Positions 1-6,613 of a DNA stretch of 7,727 bases are shown here, in pieces. Position numbers and translations under genes: made by a program. The notes below the pieces were generated by a model. It saw only the letters and a list, made by a program, of their open reading frames with translations, was not told the origin of the DNA and ran no database searches. Each line of letters starts with the position of its first letter. Position 1 is the stretch's first letter. The stretch is from Elusimicrobiota bacterium (GTDB lineage: Bacteria > CG03 > SLGR01 > PWQF01): positions 1 to 7,727 of the forward strand of contig PWOI01000068.1 of assembly GCA_003557485.1 (NCBI GenBank). The letters run 5' to 3'.

Positions 1-494
1 ACTGCGGATGCAGACTCATCTGCCAGCTTTGAGGATATAATCTTCAGTGCAGGCGCAACGGAAAAATCCCCCATCTGCCTTGCGTAGGCAAGGGTTATCG
101 CAAGATCCTGGGCAGAGTAGTCTTTGCCGGTTTCGTAACCCCGCCAGTCGTACCCCTCCTCTTCTCCTACTGAAAGAAGGTTTACGCCCATAGCGGCAAA
201 CCCGCCGGCGAGTGGATAACCTGCAGCAAAGTTCTGGTAAGTTATATCCTCAAACCACTGCGTATAGGAAAGAGAAAACCTCATCTGTCTGCAGTGTGCA
301 AGCCCGGCAGGGTTCCAGTAAATAGAATCAAGCTCGCCGGCAACTCCGCCGTAGGCCTCTCCCATGGCCGAAGCCCTGGCCCCTACGGGAATCCTCAGAA
401 ATGCCGCAGCGCTATCTCCGGCGGCAGAAACAAAACCCGCACTGTTAACCGCTACAGCAACCGCAGATACAATTATTATCAGTTGTTTTTTCAT
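1..494 (-). CDS. PorV/PorQ (UPF0164) family outer-membrane barrel protein, C-terminal part beyond window
   Basis: I translated the minus strand from the ATG at 494-492; 164 codons are visible and the frame is still open at base 1. Residues 1-25 form a signal peptide: Lys-Lys, then a hydrophobic stretch rich in Val, Ile and Ala, then VSAA. The block FLRIPVGARASAMGEAYGG (about residues 32-50), followed by DSIYWNPAGLA (about 56-66), is the N-terminal hallmark of the PorV/PorQ/UPF0164 family, 14-stranded outer-membrane barrels related to FadL. In Bacteroidota, PorV delivers type IX cargo by binding its C-terminal domain; many other phyla have paralogues of unknown role. The ATG shares one base with the TAA stop of the upstream gene (TAATG), so the two are very probably translationally coupled. 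The upstream protein ends in a sorting-like domain, which fits a cargo and carrier pair. Family membership is seen in the sequence; the export role is inferred. The right paralogue (PorV or PorQ) cannot be told from this fragment. Confidence 0.85.
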   Translation of the reverse strand, partial: MKKQLIIIVSAVAVAVNSAGFVSAAGDSAAAFLRIPVGARASAMGEAYGGVAGELDSIYWNPAGLAHCRQMRFSLSYTQWFEDITYQNFAAGYPLAGGFAAMGVNLLSVGEEEGYDWRGYETGKDYSAQDLAITLAYARQMGDFSVAPALKIISSKLADESASA

Positions 495-3400
495 TATTTC
501 ACCACCATAAATTTACCCGTCTTCACCCCGGACACATCCGGACTTGTTACCGTATACACATAGACTCCGGAAGCGACTTTGCCGGCCCCCGGCCAGCTTG
601 CCGCCGCTCCGGACGAGTGTTTAATTTCCTCAACAAACTCGCCTGCAATATTGAATATCGTTATAACCGCATTCTCCGGCAGGTTTCCAAAAGTAACTCC
701 CCCACCTGCAGAAGCGCCGTAGACGCTGTCGCCGGGTTTAAACGGGTTCGGATAGACATAAATGTCTTTCAGTGTGCTTACGGGAATAGATACAACCTTG
801 AAAACCGAAAGCCTGTTGAGGCTAGCCTCTATCCAGTTGTTTTCGGAATCAAGTTCGTAATCTTCAATAAACTCCCACCTGCCTTCACCGACATTCAGCC
901 TTACAACCCTGAAGGTCCGTTTGTCCGGCAGTTCAAAACCCGCCGGCAAGTAGAACCTTAGCTTTATGGACCCGGCTGCCAGGCCGTCATAATCCACCTC
1001 GTTTCCAAAAAGATCAACTATTTTGTAATTATATGCGGCAACCACTTCGTACGATCCTTCTTCCAGTCTGCCGTCGGCAAGCTTTTCAGCGTTTTTCTCA
1101 CCGCCTGTCAATTCAAGCACCATCCCTGCAGTATTATCACCGAACGTCCCTCCGGTAACCCTGAGTTCCGCAATAAGTACATTGTTAACCATATGAGCGC
1201 TGGTGTAATCGTTACCCTTCGGATTGACTGTGTACAAAGTCTTTGTACTAAAACTTATGTGATCCGTTTCAACCTCATCACCATTAAAAGCACTTACCCG
1301 CCAATAATAGTCGGTAAAGTGTTCCAGTCCGGTATCGGTAAATTCAGTAGCTGTAAGATTATCAGCAAAGTTTACACGCACTGCAACTCCGGTTGTGAAG
1401 TTCTCATCCAAAGCACGCTCAACTTTCCACCTGGTATAAGGAGGATTGTCATTATTGCCCCAGCTGACAGTAACCGAAGAAGTATAAACAGAGTCAACTG
1501 AAGGCAAAACCGGAGGATTTGAAAGGGTATAGACATAATCAGGAGGCGTATCTTCACTTTCACCTCCCTTGTACACTCTCAAAAAGCGATAGTATGAGGT
1601 GTTTACTTCAAGACCGCTTTCAATATAGTAGGTCGCGTTTCCTGTTAACTCCGTTGCTTTAGCTCCTTCTACAGGACAATGAATATCTATTCTGGTAGTG
1701 AAATCATCGTTATTTACCCAATTCCATCTTATAGTATCTGTCCCAAGGGCTATATGATTTGCCTTTTCCCAGTCAGGAAATTCTATTCCCAGAAAGATCG
1801 GCTCGTCAAGCAAAGTAACCGATTCCACACCGCTGTGGTTTATCGCCCTTACCCTGGCGTAATACTCAGTATTATTCGGTATAATATCGGTAAAAGCAGC
1901 CATTCCCGCTCCAAAAACCGTAACCGAACTCACTTTATTTTCAGTAAACCCCTGGTCAGTAGCTATATCAACGATCACCACTGTATCTTCCGGGTTGACA
2001 GGCACGGCTGACGTGGACCATACCACTTTAAGGCTGGTTATAAGAACTTCATCCCATTCCGTATCAACTACAGCAGCGGCAAGCGTGACAAAGGCATCAG
2101 ACCACTCGCTTGCTTTTTCGTCGCCGCCATGCCCTAGAACTTTCAGGCGGGCAAAATAAGTAGTATTTGGAGTAATCCCGTCAAGGTTGATGGCCCCATC
2201 AGCATTTAATCCTTCATGACAGTAAAAAGTCCCTTCTGCCGCTTCCTTGTTATACGTTACCTGTAGAAGATAGCGCGTATCATCAGGATTCGGCGGGGAT
2301 GAAGAGTTCCACGGCACGGTTACGCTGCTTACAAATACATCCATTTCAGGCCAGTCCGGCACCGGCATAGAACACAAGGTAACTTCCACCTCGTCAATAA
2401 AAGCAATTGTTATTGCTCCGGCATAACTAACTGCACGTATTTTGCCGTAATAGGTCGTATTTGGAATTAATCCGCTTATAATTGCAGATCCGGCACCCCT
2501 TATTGTCTCCGAACTTCTTACCGTTCCCTCAGCAAAACTGCTGTCGGTTGAAAGCTTTACTATATAAAGTGTCTCTTCGGGATTTTCAATATCGTCCCAA
2601 GCTACCGTTATGCTACTAACGAATATACTGTCCCAGCGCGGCGCGGGGGGAGCGCAACGTAATATATTAGACCCGATAGCAATTGAGGATGTTTCATCCC
2701 CTGCGTGGCTTCTTGCTCTAACCCTGGCGTAATATGTAGTATTGGGGGTCAACGACTCTATAATGACAGAACCTTCGCTGCGCTGCGCCTGCGCGCTGCT
2801 GGTTACAACACCGAAACCGTCATCCTCCGACAACTCAAAAATATAAAGAGTATTGTCAGGGTTATTGTCCATTGGAGTCCAGGTTAAAGTTACACTGCTT
2901 GAATACACATCCCATTCAACATTTACAAGGTCAGGGTCGGCACATCCCGTTACCTTAGGTTGGTCAATGTTAACCGTCGTATAGTCGCCCGCCCAGTTAA
3001 TAGCGCTAAGCCTGCCGTAGTAAGTGGTATTTGGATTAAGACCTGGAACAACTGCAAGAAGATCGGCTTCAGTGCCAATCGGAGCCGGTTTAATATCGCC
3101 CAGGAACCCGGAAGATGTTGACACTTCGGCCAGGTAGAAGGTATCAGGAGGGTTTGGAGGAAACGGCACATCCCAGTCAATCCTTAAGTTATTAATTCTT
3201 TTTTCCGCGTCCCACCTGGGAACAGGTTCGTTTGCCTTGGTTACTGCCGAGAAAGGTTCAGACCAATCAGTTTCATTTCCAGCAGCATCTCTAACCTTTT
3301 CCTTGAAATAGTAAGTAGTATTAGGACTAAGTCCAATATAGGGAGGTCTCATGTTGGTAAAATAGTCATACCCCATTACTGTACCAAAAGCCGGATCCGT

Positions 3401-4510
3401 AGAACCAACACTCATCCAAGGTGTGGAGTGCATTCCGCTACCGGTATCATATGCGGTAAAATATGAAGGAGTTGCAGAGTTTTTTGTAGTTTCTACGGAC
3501 TCTACACCGAAATTAACAGGAGGCGCAGTATCAAATTTAACCTCTATATCCCCGTCGTTGGCATATGCCCAGGCGCTGCTGAAACCGTCCTCATCAATGC
3601 TCCTTACTCTCCAATAATACGACTTGTCTGTCTTAAGTCCTGTAAGTATCTGATGATATGCGGCATCATCGTCCCGATAGTTCGGGTCAGACATAAATTC
3701 GCCTGCAAGAGGAGAATAACCGGGTGAGGTTGACCACTGGATATGAAAACTCATTTCCTTATCAATATCGTAGTTTCGCATTTTAAAATGCATATAAGGA
3801 TTGCTATTTGTCCATGAGCCCATTGAGATCAGATTGGTAATTGAACTCTCTGTTCTACCCTGGAGAAGATTTGAGGGAGACCGGGGCGGGCCGGATACAC
3901 ATCGCAGGGATACGGCCTCGGAGGGGATCCCGTTTGCCTTAACAAAAAGCTTCCAGTAACCCCTTGGAAGATCAGCAGGAACAGTAAAGGATATCTGGGA
4001 GCCGGCATCTGCCCAGTCAAGGGCGTAAACGCTGGGAGTGACATCCAAAAGCATCCCTCCTTCCGACATGGGACCTACGTTACCCGAGGTAAACTTCTGC
4101 AGGTAAACCCGGGGATAGTTTACTTCAGCGCTGTTTGAAGTACCCGAACTTCCTTCAAAATTTGTTTTCAGGCGGGAACCGATAATTGTATATGTCCCCC
4201 CCCGTACTATGTCGGTTACCGCGGCGCCGTTCTTTCTTACTTCGGTTATTGAAGGCTGCAGAGCGGAAGAAACCGCAGCGTAGTCATATTCAGTATAAGA
4301 TACGATATCCGCAGTATCATTGTGCTCGGTCCAGCCTCCGGCAAAAAGTACCCTAGCGTCAAAAAGAAGGGTCCCGGTATGCCAGTGTCTGCCCGTAGAC
4401 ATGGTAGCGGATATTTTTGTAACAGTGCTTAAGTTATGGTCATAAATGTCCGCCGTATCTCCGTGCGGAGACTGATGATGACCGGTTATTATAACTCTGC
4501 CGTCCGGCAT
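494..4510 (-). CDS. Kelch end / E-set / fibronectin type III repeat protein with FlgD/T9SS-like C-terminal domain (3' part of an interrupted gene)
   Basis: An open frame of 1338 codons ending in TAA. Residues 1-75 hold two kelch motifs (MPDGRVIITG and a second around RHWHTGTLL) that continue the array of the upstream ORF. Residues 83-210 resemble the galactose-oxidase C-terminal early-set domain (DUF1929-like): DVTPSVYALDW, then a VPADLPRGYWKLFV segment and NGIPS. About nine fibronectin type III modules follow (about 210-1095), most with the turn L-x-PNTTYY-x-R. A beta-rich domain (about 1096-1250) precedes the terminal domain (about 1253-1338), which has YPNPFKPGD, ITIFNIAGE and ASGVYVYTV. 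Domains ending like this occur at the C-terminus of FlgD-like and type IX cargo proteins. No Shine-Dalgarno precedes the ATG at 4510, and the frame runs without shift into the upstream ORF across one TGA, so this is probably not a true gene start. The protein would be extracellular or surface-bound, with a binding rather than a catalytic role; its ligand is unknown. Confidence 0.85.
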   Translation of the reverse strand: MPDGRVIITGHHQSPHGDTADIYDHNLSTVTKISATMSTGRHWHTGTLLFDARVLFAGGWTEHNDTADIVSYTEYDYAAVSSALQPSITEVRKNGAAVTDIVRGGTYTIIGSRLKTNFEGSSGTSNSAEVNYPRVYLQKFTSGNVGPMSEGGMLLDVTPSVYALDWADAGSQISFTVPADLPRGYWKLFVKANGIPSEAVSLRCVSGPPRSPSNLLQGRTESSITNLISMGSWTNSNPYMHFKMRNYDIDKEMSFHIQWSTSPGYSPLAGEFMSDPNYRDDDAAYHQILTGLKTDKSYYWRVRSIDEDGFSSAWAYANDGDIEVKFDTAPPVNFGVESVETTKNSATPSYFTAYDTGSGMHSTPWMSVGSTDPAFGTVMGYDYFTNMRPPYIGLSPNTTYYFKEKVRDAAGNETDWSEPFSAVTKANEPVPRWDAEKRINNLRIDWDVPFPPNPPDTFYLAEVSTSSGFLGDIKPAPIGTEADLLAVVPGLNPNTTYYGRLSAINWAGDYTTVNIDQPKVTGCADPDLVNVEWDVYSSSVTLTWTPMDNNPDNTLYIFELSEDDGFGVVTSSAQAQRSEGSVIIESLTPNTTYYARVRARSHAGDETSSIAIGSNILRCAPPAPRWDSIFVSSITVAWDDIENPEETLYIVKLSTDSSFAEGTVRSSETIRGAGSAIISGLIPNTTYYGKIRAVSYAGAITIAFIDEVEVTLCSMPVPDWPEMDVFVSSVTVPWNSSSPPNPDDTRYLLQVTYNKEAAEGTFYCHEGLNADGAINLDGITPNTTYFARLKVLGHGGDEKASEWSDAFVTLAAAVVDTEWDEVLITSLKVVWSTSAVPVNPEDTVVIVDIATDQGFTENKVSSVTVFGAGMAAFTDIIPNNTEYYARVRAINHSGVESVTLLDEPIFLGIEFPDWEKANHIALGTDTIRWNWVNNDDFTTRIDIHCPVEGAKATELTGNATYYIESGLEVNTSYYRFLRVYKGGESEDTPPDYVYTLSNPPVLPSVDSVYTSSVTVSWGNNDNPPYTRWKVERALDENFTTGVAVRVNFADNLTATEFTDTGLEHFTDYYWRVSAFNGDEVETDHISFSTKTLYTVNPKGNDYTSAHMVNNVLIAELRVTGGTFGDNTAGMVLELTGGEKNAEKLADGRLEEGSYEVVAAYNYKIVDLFGNEVDYDGLAAGSIKLRFYLPAGFELPDKRTFRVVRLNVGEGRWEFIEDYELDSENNWIEASLNRLSVFKVVSIPVSTLKDIYVYPNPFKPGDSVYGASAGGGVTFGNLPENAVITIFNIAGEFVEEIKHSSGAAASWPGAGKVASGVYVYTVTSPDVSGVKTGKFMVVK
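499..506 (-). promoter_or_regulatory. Ribosome binding site of the PorV-like gene, inside the end of the upstream gene
   Basis: The minus strand reads GGTGGTGA followed by AATA and then the ATG at 494. It matches GGAGGTGA at 7 of 8 bases and lies within the last codons of the FN3 protein. This decides the start at 494 and fits termination-reinitiation coupling at the TAATG overlap. Confidence 0.6.
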
Positions 4511-6283
4511 TAGCGCAGATGTCGGGTATCACCGTTGAGAAATAAGAGACGGGCCCGGGCTGAAGGTATCCGCAACAGGATCATAGATGTAAACCCTCTG
4601 GTTATCCATTCCTCCTGCAAGGACTACTTTTCCGTCCGCCAGAAGAGTGGCGGTGTGGTGTTGCATCAGAGTAGGTATTGCTCCGGCAGGGCTAAATTCC
4701 CCTGTTTCATAACAGAATAAATCCGAACTTGTATTTGCCCCAAAATTGCCCACACCACCTGCCAGAAGGACTTTTCCATTCATAAGAAGCGTAGCGGTAT
4801 GTTCTGACCGGGAATCGCTCATAAGATTTTCTACAGGAGTAAATTTTTCCGTATCCGGATCAAATATTTCAGCTGTATCGGAACGTGTATTTAATGCTAT
4901 TTCACCGCCGGCTATAAGAACTCTACCATCAGGAAGAAGGGTTGCTGTATGGAAGGAGCGCGGAGAAGACATAGTTGATGTAAGAACCCGGGAGTCCCTG
5001 GTGTCCAGGTTGTAGATTTCCGCTGTATTAAGCCGGCCGGCGGGGGATTCGCCGCCTGTTATAAGAATATTGTTTTCCATCAGTAATGTAGCGGTATGAA
5101 AGGCCCTTGAGGATACAAGGTTCCCGTAACTGGAATCAAAACTGCCGGAAGAGGGATCAAAAACCTCAACAGATGACAGTCCATCTCCACCTGAGAGAAA
5201 AACTTTTCCATCCGGCAGCAATGTATGTGAATGCCCTAATCTTCCCGTCTCCATTGAGTCGCCCCCGTCAACTGCTTCAAAAACTCCTCCTGAGGGCTGC
5301 AGTATTTCCGCATAATTAAGTCCGCTCGTATTGTCGCTGTTCCTGCCCGAGCAGGCAAAAACCTGGCCGCCGGGAAGCAGCACAGCCGAAAAACCTCTCC
5401 TTTCAAAATTCATATCAGGTCCTGCAGAAAATAAACCGCTTGAAGGATCATATATCTCGGTACTTTTAAAAGTAACTCCTCCCGTAGCTATATATCCGCC
5501 TGCCAGAAGTACTTTTCCGTCAGGCAGCAGTGTGGCCGTGTGATAAGCCCTTGTTGACACCAAAACTCCTGTATATGTGAAAGTTCCTTCCCCAACGCTA
5601 TACAGTTCTGCAGTATTTGTATATGTATTGGATGCCGTTCTACCCCCCGCGATCAAAATATCACCATCTGGAAGGAGGGTCGCGGTATGGTTGTAACGAG
5701 TGGAGTTCAAGTCACCGTTCGTAAGGGTAAATGAGTTATCGGAAGGGTTAAAAATTTCTGCGTCACTGCCTCCCGTCCCTCTGCCCCCTGCAAGCAAGAC
5801 AACTCCATTAGATGTGAGAGTTGCTGTATGTTCGCATCTTGATTTTTGCATAGTATGAGACGTTAGAACTTTGGTTGCATGGTTATATACCCTCGCTGAA
5901 CTTTGAAAAACCCCGGAACTTATCCCACCGGCAATTAGAACATTGCCATTAGGCAAAAGGGTCGCTGTATGGTTTGCTCTTGAACCAAAACCGGTAACTT
6001 TTGTTATGCTGTTATCGGATGGATCAAATATGTCTGCCTCATCCAGGTTTTCAGGAGATGCTATCAAACTGTAATATCCGCAGCCAAGCAGAACCGTTCC
6101 GTCAGGAAGAAGGGTAGCGGTATGGCCATACCTTACAGTACTCATTTCACCGGCTGCCGTAAAAGAATTTTCAGCAGGATCGTATATTATCAGGTCATCC
6201 AATATTTCATCAAGTCGTCTCCCCCCTGCGATAAGTACTTTACCATTAGGAAGAAGAGTGACTGTATGTTCATACCTTTGAAG
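4336..6283 (-). repeat. Kelch-encoding repeat array, 14 units of about 145-150 bases
   Basis: On the plus strand a degenerate core resembling GAAGGGTAGCGGTATG recurs near 6255, 6112, 5962, 5820, 5678, 5530, 5220, 5085, 4940, 4788 and 4648, with weaker copies near 5385, 4505 and 4370. It encodes the HTATLLPDG part of each motif. The array runs through both ORFs on either side of the TGA. Similarity is strongest over the conserved strand and lost in the loops, as expected of a diverged protein repeat rather than a recent tandem DNA expansion. Confidence 0.75.
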
Positions 6284-6391
6284 CCCGCTTACAAAACCTG
6301 AATCAAACCAGTCAGCCGAATAGGCACTTTTTATCTCCCCCATCACAACCACACAAACCAACATCAAACCTATCATGCAGATCTTCTTCAT
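4529..6391 (-). CDS. Secreted kelch-repeat (galactose-oxidase-like propeller) protein (5' part of an interrupted gene)
   Basis: About 620 residues starting MKKICMIGLMLVC, a Sec signal peptide with a likely cut after SAYSA (near residue 26). No lipobox is visible. The rest is twelve kelch motifs at about 48-50 residue spacing, each reading R-x-x-HTATLLPDGKVLLAGG followed by a variable loop and A-E-I-[YF]-[DN]-P. The ATG at 6391 lies 8 bases after AAGGAG; a GTG at 6394 directly before it lies 5 bases after and is an equally possible start, adding one residue. Translation ends at TGA (4531-4529) in the middle of the thirteenth motif, after SLISQR. This would leave an incomplete second propeller and no surface-attachment domain. 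The same frame resumes at once, so the piece is best seen as the front of a longer protein. Kelch propellers bind proteins or sugars, or carry a copper radical site in galactose and glyoxal oxidases; no function can be assigned here. Confidence 0.85.
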   Translation of the reverse strand: MKKICMIGLMLVCVVVMGEIKSAYSADWFDSGFVSGLQRYEHTVTLLPNGKVLIAGGRRLDEILDDLIIYDPAENSFTAAGEMSTVRYGHTATLLPDGTVLLGCGYYSLIASPENLDEADIFDPSDNSITKVTGFGSRANHTATLLPNGNVLIAGGISSGVFQSSARVYNHATKVLTSHTMQKSRCEHTATLTSNGVVLLAGGRGTGGSDAEIFNPSDNSFTLTNGDLNSTRYNHTATLLPDGDILIAGGRTASNTYTNTAELYSVGEGTFTYTGVLVSTRAYHTATLLPDGKVLLAGGYIATGGVTFKSTEIYDPSSGLFSAGPDMNFERRGFSAVLLPGGQVFACSGRNSDNTSGLNYAEILQPSGGVFEAVDGGDSMETGRLGHSHTLLPDGKVFLSGGDGLSSVEVFDPSSGSFDSSYGNLVSSRAFHTATLLMENNILITGGESPAGRLNTAEIYNLDTRDSRVLTSTMSSPRSFHTATLLPDGRVLIAGGEIALNTRSDTAEIFDPDTEKFTPVENLMSDSRSEHTATLLMNGKVLLAGGVGNFGANTSSDLFCYETGEFSPAGAIPTLMQHHTATLLADGKVVLAGGMDNQRVYIYDPVADTFSPGPSLISQR

Positions 6392-6399
6392 CACGTTTT

Positions 6400-6405
6400 C
6401 TCCTT
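6400..6405 (-). promoter_or_regulatory. Ribosome binding site of the kelch gene
   Basis: The minus strand reads AAGGAG, then AAAAC, then GTG ATG AAG. Spacing is 5 bases to the GTG and 8 bases to the ATG. The ATG at 6391 is slightly favoured; the choice changes one residue only. Confidence 0.75.
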
Positions 6406-6439
6406 CGGATATAACAAAGTTCCTTAAACTTTCAGTTCT

Positions 6440-6468
6440 ATATTAAAATGTCTTTTTCTGTATGTCAG
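6440..6468 (-). promoter_or_regulatory. Candidate proximal promoter of the kelch/FN3/PorV operon
   Basis: On the minus strand, CTGACA (6468-6463; 5 of 6 with TTGACA) is followed after exactly 17 bases by TAATAT (6445-6440; 4 of 6 with TATAAT). The start would be near 6433, giving a leader of about 40 bases. The -35 element overlaps the CRP-like palindrome, as at class II activated promoters, which often have weak core elements. This is a motif match only. Confidence 0.4.
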
Positions 6469-6482
6469 TGACCTGGGTCACA
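6467..6482. promoter_or_regulatory. CRP/FNR-family operator-like palindrome
   Basis: The minus strand reads TGTGACCCAGGTCACT and the plus strand AGTGACCTGGGTCACA, matching TGTGA-N6-TCACA at 9 of 10 fixed bases, with perfect 6-base arms (GTGACC/GGTCAC). Its centre (6474.5) is about 41.5 bases upstream of the start predicted from the proximal promoter, the standard position for a class II activator. The motif is seen; the identity of the regulator (CRP, FNR, HcpR or another member) is not shown by the window. Confidence 0.5.
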
Positions 6483-6485
6483 CTT

Positions 6486-6549
6486 AAACTGCAACTGGCG
6501 TATTTAGGCGGGAACGCCTGCCGGGCCTAGGTATTTCAGTACGCAGTTT
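6486..6549. repeat. 64-base imperfect inverted repeat in the divergent regulatory region
   Basis: The outer arms are AAACTGC (6486-6492) and GCAGTTT (6543-6549). Inside them ACTG (6494-6497) pairs with CAGT (6537-6540), and TAGGC (6505-6509) pairs with GCCTA (6525-6529). A compact inner hairpin, AGGCG-GGAA-CGCCT (6506-6519), uses bases of the TAGGC arm, so inner and outer forms exclude each other. If the distal promoter at 6572-6600 is used, the whole element lies in the operon's 5' leader. It could be a leader RNA structure, a protein site or a dispersed palindromic element. A terminator is less likely: on the minus strand no T tract follows, and on the plus strand there is no gene upstream to end. 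Confidence 0.5.
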
Positions 6550-6571
6550 TAATTTTTAAAAAACAATTTTT

Positions 6572-6600
6572 ATTAAAATTTATTTTCCCTCTAATGTCAA
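6572..6600 (-). promoter_or_regulatory. Candidate distal promoter of the kelch/FN3/PorV operon
   Basis: The minus strand has a perfect TTGACA (6600-6595), a 17-base spacer and TTTAAT (6577-6572; 5 of 6). It is the best sigma-70-type match in the region. The start would be near 6566, giving a leader of about 170 bases that includes the 64-base inverted repeat and the CRP-like palindrome. The surrounding AT-rich tract (6546-6590) makes chance matches likelier. Confidence 0.45.
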
Positions 6601-6613
6601 GCTTTTTCAGTTC

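Larger units (their letters stand above)
494..6391 (-). pseudogene. Probable single gene of about 1966 codons interrupted by one in-frame TGA at 4529-4531
   Basis: From 6391 to 494 the minus strand is one frame with a single internal stop. Across it the codons read CAA CGG TGA TAC CCG ACA TCT GCG CTA ATG, that is Q-R-*-Y-P-T-S-A-L-M. Aligned to the neighbouring kelch motifs (R-Y-G-H-T-A-T-L-L-P-D-G), the spacing is kept exactly and the stop sits one residue after the conserved Arg. From family knowledge, galactose/glyoxal-oxidase-like propellers often read RWYPT here, so the lost residue is probably Trp (TGG to TGA, one transition). TGG encodes Trp elsewhere in the window, for example ADWFDSG in the signal-peptide region and IYWNPAG in the PorV-like gene, which argues against a changed genetic code. 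A nonsense mutation, a base-call error, and reinitiation at 4510 remain open. Joined, the protein would have 14 kelch motifs, matching two seven-bladed propellers. Confidence 0.65.

Noticed and set aside
1193-2011. Several plus-strand open frames of 60-114 codons opposite the kelch/FN3 genes (for example 617-961, 1193-1501, 1679-2011).
   Set aside because: All are antisense to the long repeat-protein frame, with no ribosome sites or family-like sequence; they are by-products of its codon use.
4529-4531. TGA as selenocysteine or as a reassigned Trp/Gly codon.
   Set aside because: A propeller position usually held by Trp or another non-redox residue gives no reason for selenocysteine, and I could not make out a convincing hairpin just downstream. 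TGG encodes Trp elsewhere in the window and no other gene here has an internal TGA, so a changed code is unlikely.
4336-6283. Regularly spaced similar DNA segments that could suggest a CRISPR or satellite array.
   Set aside because: The period of about 145-150 bases, lack of identical repeats and clean translation to kelch motifs show a protein-coding repeat.
6486-6549. The inverted repeat as a bidirectional intrinsic terminator.
   Set aside because: Both flanking genes diverge from this region, so there is no gene to terminate, and the minus-strand side lacks a T tract.
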